A DNA stretch of 64,000 nt from Neisseria subflava (lineage in GTDB: Bacteria > Pseudomonadota > Gammaproteobacteria > Burkholderiales > Neisseriaceae), in contig NZ_CP073115.1 of assembly GCF_024205705.1 (NCBI RefSeq), positions 1 to 64,000 on the forward strand, given 5' to 3'. The notes beneath the pieces were generated by a model, which did not search any database, was not told the origin of the DNA, and saw only the letters and a list, made by a program, of their open reading frames with translations. Below are positions 47,146 through 56,555 of this stretch, in pieces (the stretch's first letter is position 1; each line of letters opens with the position of its first letter). The position numbers and the translations under genes are program-made.

Positions 47146-48659
47146 CTAAATAGTTGTTAATAATCGTTTGTATTCACTGTCTAAATATTGATTGGCGGCG
47201 GCATGATCTATTGAGCCTTCAGCAAACCATGATGGAATTTCTTTTAAAGCAATTGTGCCTAAACGTATCCATGCAATGAAATTAGTATGAGTTAAGAATA
47301 CGATCGGATTCGTCCCTGAACGAATACCGGCGTCAACAGCATCACATACACATAGTGTCCCATGTGCAATTAGTAGCATTCGACGTAATTCTGGATTGTT
47401 TGCACTCGGAATACAATTTTTCCAGTCCTCCTTATGAAAGAATCTACGCTTCACGACCCATATTAGACGTGTCAATAATTCAGTGACTAAAACAGGGATG
47501 GCTAGTGCAATACCATGACGAAAATCATAGCCTTCTTGGAAAACGCGTACAGCAATAGTAGCAAATGTTTGTTTGTCTTTCCCAAATTCACCAAATTCGC
47601 AAAATTGCAACATTGAATAGAATGGGATCGGAATACCAGATCCGCGCCCTGTTCCTCCTCTTGCTCCACTAGAGCCTGCAGCATCAGAGAACAAATGTCC
47701 TAGCCAGTTACAAAAACCACTGAATATTTTAGCTGGAACAGTATTACCCTTTAATTCAAAAGAAGTTCCAGTTGTGGAATATTCTGTCGTATCAATAGTA
47801 ATAATTTTTCCTTGGTCTACAAAACTAGCTGTATTGGTAAATTGGTTTAGAATAGAAAAAAATAACCCTAACAAATCAGGTGAATGACCTAAACTTTTAA
47901 TATGGTGATTTTTTGTAGTCATTTTGAATTGATTGCCAACATCTGCAGAATGACGATGGTCGTAGTTAATAGCGAATTTTTTTTCTAAAAAACCAATTGC
48001 CTTATTGACACTCTCTTCTTTCCCTTCTTTCACAGTCCAGCCATTTAGTTTTGCAAACTTCTTAACAGCTTGATCAGTTAGATCATCTGCAAATTTTGTT
48101 AAATACCCCTGGCCTGGTGCTCCAACCAGGAAAATATCGATTAGACCACCAATTAAGCCGCAAGTACCCGCAAGCATATAATCGTATTTATCGCAATTTG
48201 CACCTTTAATTGAAAATTCGTCCTTAACCCATTTTTCAAATTGCAATCTTTCGGTGTCAGTCAAAAGATTGTTAAATGTATTTTCATCAAATTGAATTTG
48301 ATGTGTATGAGCATAATTTTCAATATTAGATAAATAAGCTTCCCAATTATCTGCCATATCAATAGATTGCAGTTCATTCAATACTGAATATTTAGGTTGG
48401 TATTCTTGGTAAGTGCTAACTTCTATAAATGTTAATTCATCCTCTTCACAAACAAATTGAACGTTATTTTGTTCAATTTTTTTAATTGATTAAATAAATT
48501 ATCTAACTCAGCAGTTAAGTTTTCAATATCTTGATTTATACTAGTTATGTTAGATTGTATTTCTCCTAATTGTACAGTAGCCTGCCTTAACTGATGTTTT
48601 TGTACAGTTAAGGCTCGGGCTTGGTTGTTGTACATAGGGGCTAGTTTTTTATTAACCAC
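47146..48659 (-). CDS. Unknown island protein B: coiled coil plus membrane segments, frameshifted at a T7 run
   Basis: Read from GTG 48659 (MVNKKLAPMYNNQARALTV; a TTG one codon earlier is also possible), preceded by AAAGG. The first frame ends after about 76 codons, but the next frame carries on without a gap from a run of seven T (seven A in the message) at 48477-48483: adding one A joins ...LFNQLKK to IEQNNVQFVCEEDELTFIE and then to the long downstream frame. Corrected length is about 504 residues. An N-terminal coiled coil (about 12-65) is followed by hydrophobic segments LAGTCGLIGGLIDIFLVGAP and HGIALAIPVLVTELLTRLIW, a Gly/Ser-rich GSSGARGGTGRGSGIPIPFY and a late LLIAHGTLCVCDAVDAGIR. His-rich KNHHIKSLGHSPDLLG is notable. 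I do not recognise a named family. Very AT-rich; the start overlaps the stop of gene A by 8 bases, so both are one operon. Confidence 0.7.
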
Positions 48660-50327
48660 CAAACAAACCTTTCACTTTATTTTTTATTACTGAAGTTGCG
48701 TCAAAATAACCAATAGCCTCGAAAGCAGCGGCTAAATGCTCAACATCATTTTGAGAAATATCTTTTTTCACTCTCAATTTTATAATTGTTTCTTTTTGTT
48801 CGCTCTTCGTATTAATCATTTCTACTTCTTCATATTTATCACGAATAAAGTTGAAATACTCTTTTTGGTAGGTTCTGAAGTTAATTGACGTAATTTTTCC
48901 TCATCTAAGTATTGGGCACAGCGAATTTTAGTAACATTCTTTTGCACATTCTCATTTCGCTCATTTAGTACATGACCTGATGATGTAAGTTGTTGTAAAT
49001 ATAAAGTAAGATGTCGAATTTTTTCATTTAATCCATCTTGATTGCTCATAGTTTGATTAAGTTCTTTAGTGACATAATTGATATCTTCAATTAGCTGAGC
49101 AATGGTCTTTTGAGTTAAACGAATAACCATGTTTAGCATTAGTTCACGTTTTTTGGATTTACTAATTTCATCGGCACCTGTTAATTTACGTATACCTACG
49201 TGTGCAGCAACACCTATAAGAACAGCAACGCCAATGCCAGTAACCATCCCAGATAGACCAAATACCCCACCTAAGCCTAATGCTGATAAGCCCGAAGTAA
49301 TACCAGCAGCAGATAACCCCATCACAGAACCTGAAAGATAGATAGCTGCAATAGGGACACCAACAGCAGCAGCTTTTGAGGAAACATCTTTCAGTAATGT
49401 TGTAATTTCATCATCGCTCAACTCATCATTCAAAATCTTTCTATCAGTGTTTATAGTAGATAAGATAATATTGATGTCATCATTTGATACTTCAAATAAA
49501 TGACGATTATTATTCAGGAAATCAAAACCTTTAATAGATTCATCTGTGATATCTCCATCAATTCCAGTGGTGGAAATATAAGTGTTAATTAAGTCTTTAA
49601 CTAAGGAAATATGAATATTTTTGATTTGTCCACCGGGTTCATTTTCTGCAATGGTAGATAACAATACTTCCAATGGCTGTAAAGTATCTAGGTTACACAT
49701 ATAAGAACGTATGATTGAACGAGATTCAGGTTGTAAATTGATCCTGGACATGAGAACAAAAATTTCTGCTAACTCTTTTTCATCAATTATGTCGTCATTA
49801 GCAAAAGCCATATTCGCAATACATTGAACATAAGCGGTTTTTAATTTTTCTGGCATATCCTCAATGGGAACAAGCTGTTGTTCATCCTTAAATTCAAATT
49901 GTGTTTCATCTGTTACAACTTTGCTAAAAATATCAACGAAAGCATGATAATTAAAGCTGTGCAATAATGATTTCAGAACAATTCTTTTTCCTTCTTTGGA
50001 TGTAATAAGTACCTGAGTTTCTATCTTATTCTTTGCGGCATCTTTAACTATTTCTTGCAATTTAACAGATTCAATATTCTCATATTGAATTGATTGAGGG
50101 TCAGAAAAATCTTCTTTTAAAATTAATTGTTCGCCTGTAAATAATAGACCAGTTTTACAACTTCCAAACACCGTATTGTCATGTATGGCAACTACATTAT
50201 TGTGAGATCCTGGATATTTAAAGGAAGAAATGGCATTGTTTAATTTTTTTTCTTCAATATCAGGAGCTATATGTGTTTTTTCAGAGATTCTTTTTAAATT
50301 GTCGCGCAGGTATTCATTAATATTCAT
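48652..50327 (-). CDS. Unknown island protein A: possible PH-like, TerB-like, glycine-rich membrane and coiled-coil regions, frameshifted near the 3' end
   Basis: ATG 50327 (MNINEYLRDNLKRISEKTHI) after GGAAAA. The first frame gives 501 residues, but one missing base near 48880 (ACTTTC read as ACTTC) leads on to RTYQKEYFNFIRDKYEEVEM and ends in IKNKVKGLFGG, so the intact protein would be about 558 residues. Regions: a beta-rich block about 40-135 (GLLFTGEQLIL, a PH/GRAM look), a helical block about 160-280 with acidic turns (ANDDIIDEKELAEIF and TGIDGDITDE) like TerB, a Gly/Ala-rich hydrophobic stretch 315-378 (VGVPIAAIYLSGSVMGLSAA), and a coiled coil 395-470. All domain calls are by eye. Composition is far more AT-rich than the genome. 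Gene B follows with an 8-base overlap. Membrane association is likely; the role is unknown, a stress or defence function being one guess. Confidence 0.7.
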
Positions 50328-50740
50328 GATGTTTTCCGTTAATAGAATTGGTTGGTAATTAGATTTATAATAATAAAATTAGTTTTCAAAAATGAATTTT
50401 CTACTCTAGTATCTCCTATATTTTCGTATCGTAGTTTCAAGGACTTTTTGAGAATCATCCAGATTACATATTATACAATATCCAGTTAGCCTGAGTAATA
50501 GAGATTAAATATTCCCCTAACTTACTCCAAATAACTTGGTTTTCTTCGGCATAGTCGTGTTTTGATTAAATAATTTCTTTTGACACGTGAATCGCTTAAA
50601 ACATGGTTTTGGTATCAATAATATCCTGTCGTAGGATAGGTTCCTGTATGATGTAAGTCATGTGGAGTCGATTTTTCTTCGCCAATTATTAGAGAATTAT
50701 AATTTCGACGATTTGCCAAAGTAGGGCTTTTTCTTTTGAA
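50328..50740. other. AT-rich non-coding upstream region of the island operon
   Basis: About 410 bases with no supportable gene on either strand. It should hold the promoter of gene A; on the minus strand TTGAAA (near 50390) followed by a TA-rich stretch is the only candidate seen. The part 50640-50740 may be older remnant sequence, as it runs straight into an IS1106 fragment. Confidence 0.35.
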
Positions 50741-50911
50741 ACAAACTTGTTGAAAGCAGCCAACGGGCTAATTGCGCCTGTTGCCGCCTAAAATGGATTC
50801 CTGATTACGGGGTATCCGGTAAGAAAAAAGGGGATATTTGGCACGAAAACAGCCGACAACCTGTGTTTGTGTTTCGGCTGTTGGAAGAAGGGACTGTTTT
50901 GCAAAGGTATC
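50741..50911 (+). mobile_element. IS1106-type 3' end remnant
   Basis: Matches the last about 190 bases of the intact element at 28655-28848 with many substitutions and small gaps: shared landmarks are GCGCCTGTTGCCGCCTAAAA (transposase end), ACAACCTGTGTTTG, TTTCGGCTGT and TTTTGCAAAGGTATC. The rest of the element is gone. It closes the AT-rich island on its right side. Confidence 0.85.
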
Positions 50912-50932
50912 TACCATATTTTGTTATGGCTT

Positions 50933-50972
50933 AAAGGCCGTCTGAACCATTGGGTTTCAGACGGCCTTTTTT
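50933..50972. terminator. Inverted DUS terminator
   Basis: AAAGGCCGTCTGAACC pairs with GGTTTCAGACGGCCTTTTTT, between the IS remnant and the convergent FUSC gene. Confidence 0.7.
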
Positions 50973-51040
50973 ATTGGCCGATGTTATCGGCGGCTAATTT
51001 GCTTTTGTCTTTTATTTTGAGTTTGTGTTTTTCAGACGGC

Positions 51041-52177
51041 CTATTGTTGCTCCGGATCGGTATCGTTGCGCAGGTATTCTTTCAGGCGTTGCAACTCTTT
51101 TTTGTCCAACCATTTATTGCGCGAACGTTGCAACAGAATCACCAATGCGGCGATTTCGTTGCGCATATTGGTGCTGAGCCAGAGGAAGCCTTGCCAGTCG
51201 TAATGCAGGCGGGCGGCCGGTTTGCTTAGTTCGGTATTGAGCGAAGTATCGATGCGGATGCGGCGGGCGTAGTGGCCTTTGATGAGGCGGACGGTCAGCC
51301 GAAGCTCGCGTTGGAGTTGGTTGAAATGGCGGTCAAGCAGGCGGATTTCGCTTTCGTTGAGCGTGGGCGCGCGAAGTTTGGCGGCGGTGGTCAGGAGCAG
51401 CTCGGTGGTGTTGACGATTTTGCGGTGGGCATGCTGCATGGCTTCCATCATATTGTTGCTGATGTGGCTTTCACCGGATGTTGCGGCCAGATGGCTGCGG
51501 CTTTTGACCATGCGGGCGTTGATTTTGCGCATTTTAATCATGTTTTGTTCCAAACGCTCGCGCGTCATGCGCTTGCCGTTGCTGATTTCTGCAATCATTT
51601 TGGCGCAGTCGGTGAGGTTGTCGGCAAGCATGAAGCGCCACATCAGGGTGGAGCGCAGGGGCAGAAGTTTGGCGGCGGCAATGGCGATGGCGGCACCAAT
51701 CAAAACGTTCATGGCGCGCATCAGACCGCTGTCGAGCCAATGGTGGCTGCTGTCGCCGATGAGCATACACATGGTCAAACCGGCAAGCATGGCGACGTAG
51801 CCATTTTTGCCGACCGCAGACCAACCGGCCACTGCGCTGGCGGCACCGATAATCAGATAGAAGAAAACGCCATCTTGCAAATAATGTTGGTTCAACCATA
51901 AAACGGCCAAACCGACGCCCAACCCGATGGCCGTGCCGAGCATGCGTTCGACTGCTTTGGAGTAAATCGCGCCTTGGAATTGCAGCATGCCGAGGACGAC
52001 AAAGACGGTCATGCCGATCCACTCGCCGTGTTGCAGGTGGAAGACTTTGGCCAACAGGGTGGAAAATACGATTGCCAAGCCGAGGCGGAAGGCGTGGATA
52101 TGGCGGCGATAGCGGTAGCGTTCGTAGGCGTTGAGCCAGCGTTCGGAAAAATGGAGGCGTTCGGATTGGGCAGGCAT
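51041..52177 (-). CDS. FUSC-family membrane protein (aromatic acid exporter-like)
   Basis: 378 residues. Six hydrophobic segments in the first half (about 28-160), including IHAFRLGLAIVFSTLLAKVF and GMLQFQGAIYSKAVERMLGT, the conserved FUSC core, followed by a long soluble helical half (about 180-370). Relatives YccS and AaeB are linked to efflux of aromatic acids or to stress; substrate unknown here. Its TAG overlaps a DUS (TAGGCCGTCTGAA), and it is divergent from rnhB with about 150 bases between. Confidence 0.85.
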   Translation of the reverse strand: MPAQSERLHFSERWLNAYERYRYRRHIHAFRLGLAIVFSTLLAKVFHLQHGEWIGMTVFVVLGMLQFQGAIYSKAVERMLGTAIGLGVGLAVLWLNQHYLQDGVFFYLIIGAASAVAGWSAVGKNGYVAMLAGLTMCMLIGDSSHHWLDSGLMRAMNVLIGAAIAIAAAKLLPLRSTLMWRFMLADNLTDCAKMIAEISNGKRMTRERLEQNMIKMRKINARMVKSRSHLAATSGESHISNNMMEAMQHAHRKIVNTTELLLTTAAKLRAPTLNESEIRLLDRHFNQLQRELRLTVRLIKGHYARRIRIDTSLNTELSKPAARLHYDWQGFLWLSTNMRNEIAALVILLQRSRNKWLDKKELQRLKEYLRNDTDPEQQ

Positions 52178-52331
52178 GTTGTAAGACGTATCGGTATGTG
52201 GGGATGTAAATTATAACTGATTGGTAAAGCAGATGAAATTTGAACTGCTCTCCAACGGTTTGAACTATTGCAGAATTTCTCTGCCGCAAGCAGATATAAT
52301 GGCGGCTTTGAATCAGACAGGCGGTGAAGAA

Positions 52332-52925
52332 ATGGCGACGGTTTTAAGCGCAGGCGTGGACGAAGCGGGACGCGGCCCTTTGGTCGGCAGCGTATTTGCG
52401 GCGGCAGTGATTTTGCCGGAACATTTTGACCTGCCGGGTTTGACCGACTCAAAAAAACTGAGCGAAAAAAAGCGCGATATGTTGGCGCAGATGATTAAGG
52501 AACAGGCGGTTGCGTGGAGCATTGCCTTTGCCGATCCCGACGAAATCCTGCAACTGAACATCCTGCACGCAACCATGGCCGCGATGAAGCGCGCAGTCAA
52601 GGGGCTATCGGTCATGCCTGACAAAGTATGGATAGACGGCAACCGCGTGCCGAAAGATTTGAATGTCCCTGCCGAAGCCGTGGTCAAAGGCGACAGCAAA
52701 ATTATTGAAATCTCCGCCGCTTCGGTTTTGGCTAAAACCGCGCGTGATGCGGAAATGTATGAATTGGCGAAACGTTACCCGCAATACGGGTTTGACCGCC
52801 ACAAAGGCTACGGCACGGCGCAACATTTGGCTGCGTTGAAACAATACGGCGTATTGCCGGAACACCGCCGCGATTTCGCACCGGTCCAAACCTTATTGGA
52901 ACAAGGCAATCTGTTTGAAGAATGA
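52332..52925 (+). CDS. rnhB: Ribonuclease HII
   Basis: Removes RNA from RNA-DNA hybrids and single ribonucleotides from DNA. 197 residues from ATG 52332 (MATVLSAGVDEAGRGPLVGS), with GGTGAAGA upstream; in-frame ATGs at 52221 and 52301 would add about 37 residues without family support. The catalytic Asp-Glu pair is in GVDEAGRG and further Asp residues in KVWIDGNRVP and TARDAEMYELA. In E. coli it follows lpxB; here it is detached from that cluster. Confidence 0.92.
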   Translation: MATVLSAGVDEAGRGPLVGSVFAAAVILPEHFDLPGLTDSKKLSEKKRDMLAQMIKEQAVAWSIAFADPDEILQLNILHATMAAMKRAVKGLSVMPDKVWIDGNRVPKDLNVPAEAVVKGDSKIIEISAASVLAKTARDAEMYELAKRYPQYGFDRHKGYGTAQHLAALKQYGVLPEHRRDFAPVQTLLEQGNLFEE

Positions 52926-52934
52926 AAGCATATC

Positions 52935-52972
52935 AAAAGGCCGTCTGAAAGATTTCAGACGGCCTTATTTTT
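52935..52972. terminator. DUS terminator between convergent rnhB and pyrD
   Basis: AAAAGGCCGTCTGAAA pairs with TTTCAGACGGCCTTATTTTT. Confidence 0.75.
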
Positions 52973-52981
52973 GGAAAAGTA

Positions 52982-53986
52982 TTATTTCAACGCAGCCAAA
53001 CACTCTTTAATCAACTCAGGGCCGCGATAAATCAAACCGCTGTACACCTGCACCGCACTGGCACCCAAGCGGATTTTTTCTGCCGCGTCCGCGCCGTTCA
53101 TGATGCCGCCGACGCCGATAATCGGCAGCTTGCCGTCAATGCGTTCTGCCAAAAGTTTCAACACCTGATTGCTTTTCTCGCGTACGGGCAAACCGCTCAA
53201 GCCGCCTTGTTCGCCTGCGAGCGGATGGCTGCCCAAGCTTGATTTGTCGATGGTCGTGTTGGTGGCGATGATGCCATCCATTTCTACGGATTTGACCACA
53301 TGGGCGATGTCGTCGATTTGCGCTTCGTCCAAATCCGGCGCGATTTTGACCGCCAGCGGCACATATTTGCCATGCGCGGCTGCCAGTTGCGCCTGTTTGT
53401 TTTTCAAGGCTTCCAACAATGCGCTCAATTCGTCGCCGCCTTGCAAGGCGCGCAGGTTTTTCGTATTGGGGGAGGAAATATTGACCGTGATGTAGCTTGC
53501 GTGGGCGTAGGCTTTTTCCAAGCAAATCAGATAATCGTCGGCCGCATTTTCAATCGGCGTAACGGCATTTTTGCCGATATTGATGCCCAAAATGCCTTTA
53601 AAGCGGCTGTTTTCAATGTTGCGGATCATCGCGTCGATGCCGTGGTTGTTGAAACCCATGCGGTTGATGATACCTTGGTGTTCGGGAACGCGGAAAAGGC
53701 GCGGCTGCGGATTGCCCGGCTGCGGCTTGGGCGTGACCGTGCCGATTTCGACAAAGCCGAAACCCAAAGCAGCAAACGCATCGATACACTCGCCGTTTTT
53801 ATCCAAACCTGCCGCCAAGCCGACCGGATTGGGCAGCTGTAAACCCATCAGCTCGGTTGGTCGGGTATGGCTGTCCACTTTGGGCAGCAGGCCGAATTTT
53901 TCGGCGGTACGCAAACTGTTGAGCGTGAAATGATGGGCCTTTTCTGCATCGAAACGGAACAGGATAGGGCGGACGAGTGAATACAT
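52982..53986 (-). CDS. pyrD: Dihydroorotate dehydrogenase (quinone), class 2
   Basis: Oxidises dihydroorotate in pyrimidine synthesis, passing electrons to quinone at the inner membrane. 334 residues. The N-terminal helix MYSLVRPILFRFDAEKAHHF is the membrane/quinone extension of class 2. FMN/substrate motifs GLAAGLDKNGECIDAFAALG and YITVNISSPNTKNLRALQ (with the catalytic Ser) and GVGGI near the end are present. Confidence 0.96.
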   Translation of the reverse strand: MYSLVRPILFRFDAEKAHHFTLNSLRTAEKFGLLPKVDSHTRPTELMGLQLPNPVGLAAGLDKNGECIDAFAALGFGFVEIGTVTPKPQPGNPQPRLFRVPEHQGIINRMGFNNHGIDAMIRNIENSRFKGILGINIGKNAVTPIENAADDYLICLEKAYAHASYITVNISSPNTKNLRALQGGDELSALLEALKNKQAQLAAAHGKYVPLAVKIAPDLDEAQIDDIAHVVKSVEMDGIIATNTTIDKSSLGSHPLAGEQGGLSGLPVREKSNQVLKLLAERIDGKLPIIGVGGIMNGADAAEKIRLGASAVQVYSGLIYRGPELIKECLAALK

Positions 53987-54151
53987 GGCGGCGGCTTTCT
54001 GAACGGTTGATGAATTTGGCGTTATTTTACCTGAAACCGTTAAACTGCCCCAAACGTCTGTATCGATATGATTTTATTGTTTGGTGTCAAATGAAAATAA
54101 ATAGGGCTTTTGCGTGTAATCGGATAGTTCATTAAAATGGTAAGAGAGAGG

Positions 54152-54196
54152 CTTTTCAGACGGCCTGATGGATGTATCAAAAGGCCGTCTGAAAAG
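54152..54196. terminator. DUS pair upstream of the OPT gene
   Basis: CTTTTCAGACGGCCT and AGGCCGTCTGAAAAG are inverted with a 15-base loop in the 250-base gap between divergent pyrD and the OPT gene. Its place upstream of both genes makes a terminator role doubtful; it is at least a double uptake site. Confidence 0.4.
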
Positions 54197-54234
54197 TTTT
54201 GATTTGATTGTTTACCTGATACAGGAAGATTTTT

Positions 54235-56244
54235 ATGAAACAGGCGGTTGATCCTTATGCGAGTTTCCGTGAACTGACGCTGCGGGGGATGATACTCGGC
54301 GCGTTGATTACGGTAATTTTTACGGCATCCAATGTGTATTTGGGCTTGAAGGTGGGCCTGACTTTTGCGTCTTCAATTCCGGCTGCGGTGATTTCGATGG
54401 CGGTTTTGAAGTTTTTTAAAGGCAGCAATATTCTGGAAAATAATATGGTGCAGACTCAGGCTTCGGCCGCGGGGACGCTCTCCAGTATTATTTTTATTCT
54501 GCCGGGTTTGCTGATGGCCGGTTATTGGGCGGGCTTTCCGTTTTGGCAGACTACGCTGCTGTGTATGTCCGGCGGTATTTTGGGCGTGATTTTCACTGTG
54601 CCTTTGCGTTATGCGATGGTGGTGAAGAGCGATTTGCCTTATCCGGAAGGCGTGGCGGCGGCCGAGATTTTGAAGGTCGGCGACCATGATGCGGACCAGC
54701 AGGAAGGCGGCAGCGGTATCAAGGAATTGGTGTCGGGCGGCGCTCTGGCCGGTTTGATGAGCTTCTGCGCAAGCGGTTTGCGCGTGGTGGCGGACAGCGC
54801 GAGCTTTTGGTTTAAAGGCGGTGCGTCGGTGTTCCAAGTGCCGATGGGCTTTTCTTTGGCCTTGCTGGGTGCGGGCTATCTGGTCGGCCTGACCGGCGGT
54901 ATCGCGATTTTGCTGGGTATTTCGATTGCTTGGGGTGTGGCCGTACCGTATCTGTCGGCGCATATTCCGCAACCTGCCGATATGGAGATGATTCCTTTTG
55001 CGATGTCTTTGTGGAAGGAAAAAGTCCGTTTTATCGGTGCGGGTACGATCGGTATCGCGGCTATTTGGACGCTGTTGACTTTGATGAAACCGATGGTCGA
55101 GGGTATGCGCCTGTCTTTCCGCAATTTCGGCGGTGCGCAGATGACCGAGCGCACGGAACAGGATTTGTCGCCTAAGGCGATGATTGCCTGGGTGTTGGCG
55201 ATGATGCTGGTATTGGGCGTGTCCTTCTTCCACTTTATCGGCGACTCTCATATTTCCGGCGGTTTGGCTTGGCTGTTGGTGGTTGTATGTACGCTGCTGG
55301 CTTCGATTATCGGCTTTTTGGTGGCCGCGGCTTGCGGTTATATGGCCGGTTTGGTCGGCTCGTCTTCCAGCCCAATTTCGGGCGTGGGCATCGTCTCTAT
55401 CGTCATTATTTCGCTGGTGTTGCTGTTAGTCGGCGAATCCGGCGGCTTGATGGCGGACGAGGCAAACCGCAAATTCCTGCTGGCGTTGACGCTGTTTTGC
55501 GGCGCGTCTGTGATTTGTGTGGCTTCGATTTCCAATGACAACCTGCAGGATTTGAAAACGGGTTATCTGGTAAAAGCGACGCCTTGGAAACAGCAGGTTG
55601 CGCTGATTGTCGGCTGCGTTGTCGGTGCCGTGGTGATTTCGCCTGTGTTGGAGCTTTTGTATGAAGCCTACGGCTTTACCGGTGCGATGCCGCGTGAAGG
55701 CATGGATGCGGCCCAAGCCCTTGCCGCGCCTCAGGCAACTTTGATGACTACCATCGCCCAAGGTATTTTCTCGCACAATCTGCAATGGGATTATATTTTC
55801 ACCGGTGTGGCCATTGGTGTGGCGTTGATTGCGGTTGATTTCACATTGCGCAAATCTTCCGGCGGCAAGCGTGCTTTGCCGGTATTGGCCGTGGGCATGG
55901 GCATTTACCTGCCGCCGTCTGTGAATATGCCGATTGTGATTGGTGCGGTATTGGCGGCGGTGTTGAAATCCGTCATCGCCCGCCGTCAAGAAAACCGTGA
56001 AGGCCGTCTGAAAAATGCGGAACGTATCGGTACGCTGTTCTCCGCCGGTTTGATTGTCGGCGAGAGCCTGATTGGTGTGATTATGGCGTTTATCATTGCC
56101 TTCTCCGTAACCAACGGCGGTTCGGATGCGCCTTTGGCCCTGAACCTGGAAAACTGGGATACGGCCGCCAAATGGCTGGGCTTGGCGTTTTTTGTTTTCG
56201 GTATGTTTGTGTTTGCACGCCGCGTGTTGAAAGCAGGACGCTAA
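54235..56244 (+). CDS. OPT-family oligopeptide transporter
   Basis: 669 residues, about 15-16 hydrophobic segments. It opens with YASFRELTLRGMILGALITV and carries TASNVYLGLKVGLTFASSIP, the hallmark N-terminal block of bacterial OPT proteins, plus NNMVQTQASAAGTLSS. OPT members carry peptides or metal chelates; substrate unknown. An uptake core is in the coding sequence EGRLKNAER (56001-56012). DUS terminator downstream. Confidence 0.9.
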   Translation: MKQAVDPYASFRELTLRGMILGALITVIFTASNVYLGLKVGLTFASSIPAAVISMAVLKFFKGSNILENNMVQTQASAAGTLSSIIFILPGLLMAGYWAGFPFWQTTLLCMSGGILGVIFTVPLRYAMVVKSDLPYPEGVAAAEILKVGDHDADQQEGGSGIKELVSGGALAGLMSFCASGLRVVADSASFWFKGGASVFQVPMGFSLALLGAGYLVGLTGGIAILLGISIAWGVAVPYLSAHIPQPADMEMIPFAMSLWKEKVRFIGAGTIGIAAIWTLLTLMKPMVEGMRLSFRNFGGAQMTERTEQDLSPKAMIAWVLAMMLVLGVSFFHFIGDSHISGGLAWLLVVVCTLLASIIGFLVAAACGYMAGLVGSSSSPISGVGIVSIVIISLVLLLVGESGGLMADEANRKFLLALTLFCGASVICVASISNDNLQDLKTGYLVKATPWKQQVALIVGCVVGAVVISPVLELLYEAYGFTGAMPREGMDAAQALAAPQATLMTTIAQGIFSHNLQWDYIFTGVAIGVALIAVDFTLRKSSGGKRALPVLAVGMGIYLPPSVNMPIVIGAVLAAVLKSVIARRQENREGRLKNAERIGTLFSAGLIVGESLIGVIMAFIIAFSVTNGGSDAPLALNLENWDTAAKWLGLAFFVFGMFVFARRVLKAGR

Positions 56245-56258
56245 GTTTGTAGGTTGAG

Positions 56259-56306
56259 AAAAGGCCGTCTAAAACCCAAAAAATTGGGGTTTCAGACGGC
56301 CTTTTT
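56259..56306 (+). terminator. DUS terminator with one degenerate arm after the OPT gene
   Basis: AAAAGGCCGTCTAAAACCC pairs with GGGGTTTCAGACGGCCTTTTT. The left arm has lost the G of the uptake core but the stem is kept. Confidence 0.75.
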
Positions 56307-56344
56307 AGTGGAAATTTGTTGGGAATGATTTTAGGAAGTTTGGG

Positions 56345-56430
56345 TATAATTATCGCGGGGCTGGTAGCAAAAAAGCCCCATTGCAGTGGGGCTTTGTGCT
56401 GAAACCGCCCTAGAAAGGATGGTTTCAATC
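56345..56430 (+). promoter_or_regulatory. Promoter -10 and structured leader of a small peptide transcript
   Basis: TATAAT at 56345-56350. Downstream the segment AGCCCC (56374-56379) can pair either with GGGGCT at 56357-56362 or with GGGGCT at 56388-56393, two mutually exclusive hairpins. A further stem GAAACC (56401-56406) / GGTTTC (56421-56426) puts the Shine-Dalgarno AAAGGA in its loop. This looks like a leader that controls translation. Confidence 0.5.
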
Positions 56431-56523
56431 ATGAAACATACCACTCGCACGGGTCGTTCATGGCTGAGACTGCGAACAGTCGTTAAGATTATCTTAACCC
56501 TGTTCCTGCTCTTAGTCAATTAA
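56431..56523 (+). CDS. Hydrophobic 30-residue peptide, possible type I toxin
   Basis: ATG 56431 to TAA 56521-56523. The first half is basic (MKHTTRTGRSWLRLR) and the second a membrane-spanning stretch (TVVKIILTLFLLLVN). AAGGA lies 11 bases upstream. It has its own promoter-like TATAAT and its own strong terminator and no gene downstream on the same strand, so it is not a biosynthetic leader peptide. The layout (short basic-hydrophobic peptide, folded 5' leader, terminator) is like type I toxins such as Ldr, TisB or Ibs, but I see no sequence match to any. No antisense RNA promoter was identified with confidence. Confidence 0.5.
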   Translation: MKHTTRTGRSWLRLRTVVKIILTLFLLLVN

Positions 56524-56555
56524 ACGGCTGAAAACAAAAAACTGTTTTTCAGTTT

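Noticed and set aside
47502..47684. 60-codon frame inside island gene B, same strand in another frame
   Set aside because: It is a shadow; the main frame carries continuous protein-like text across it.
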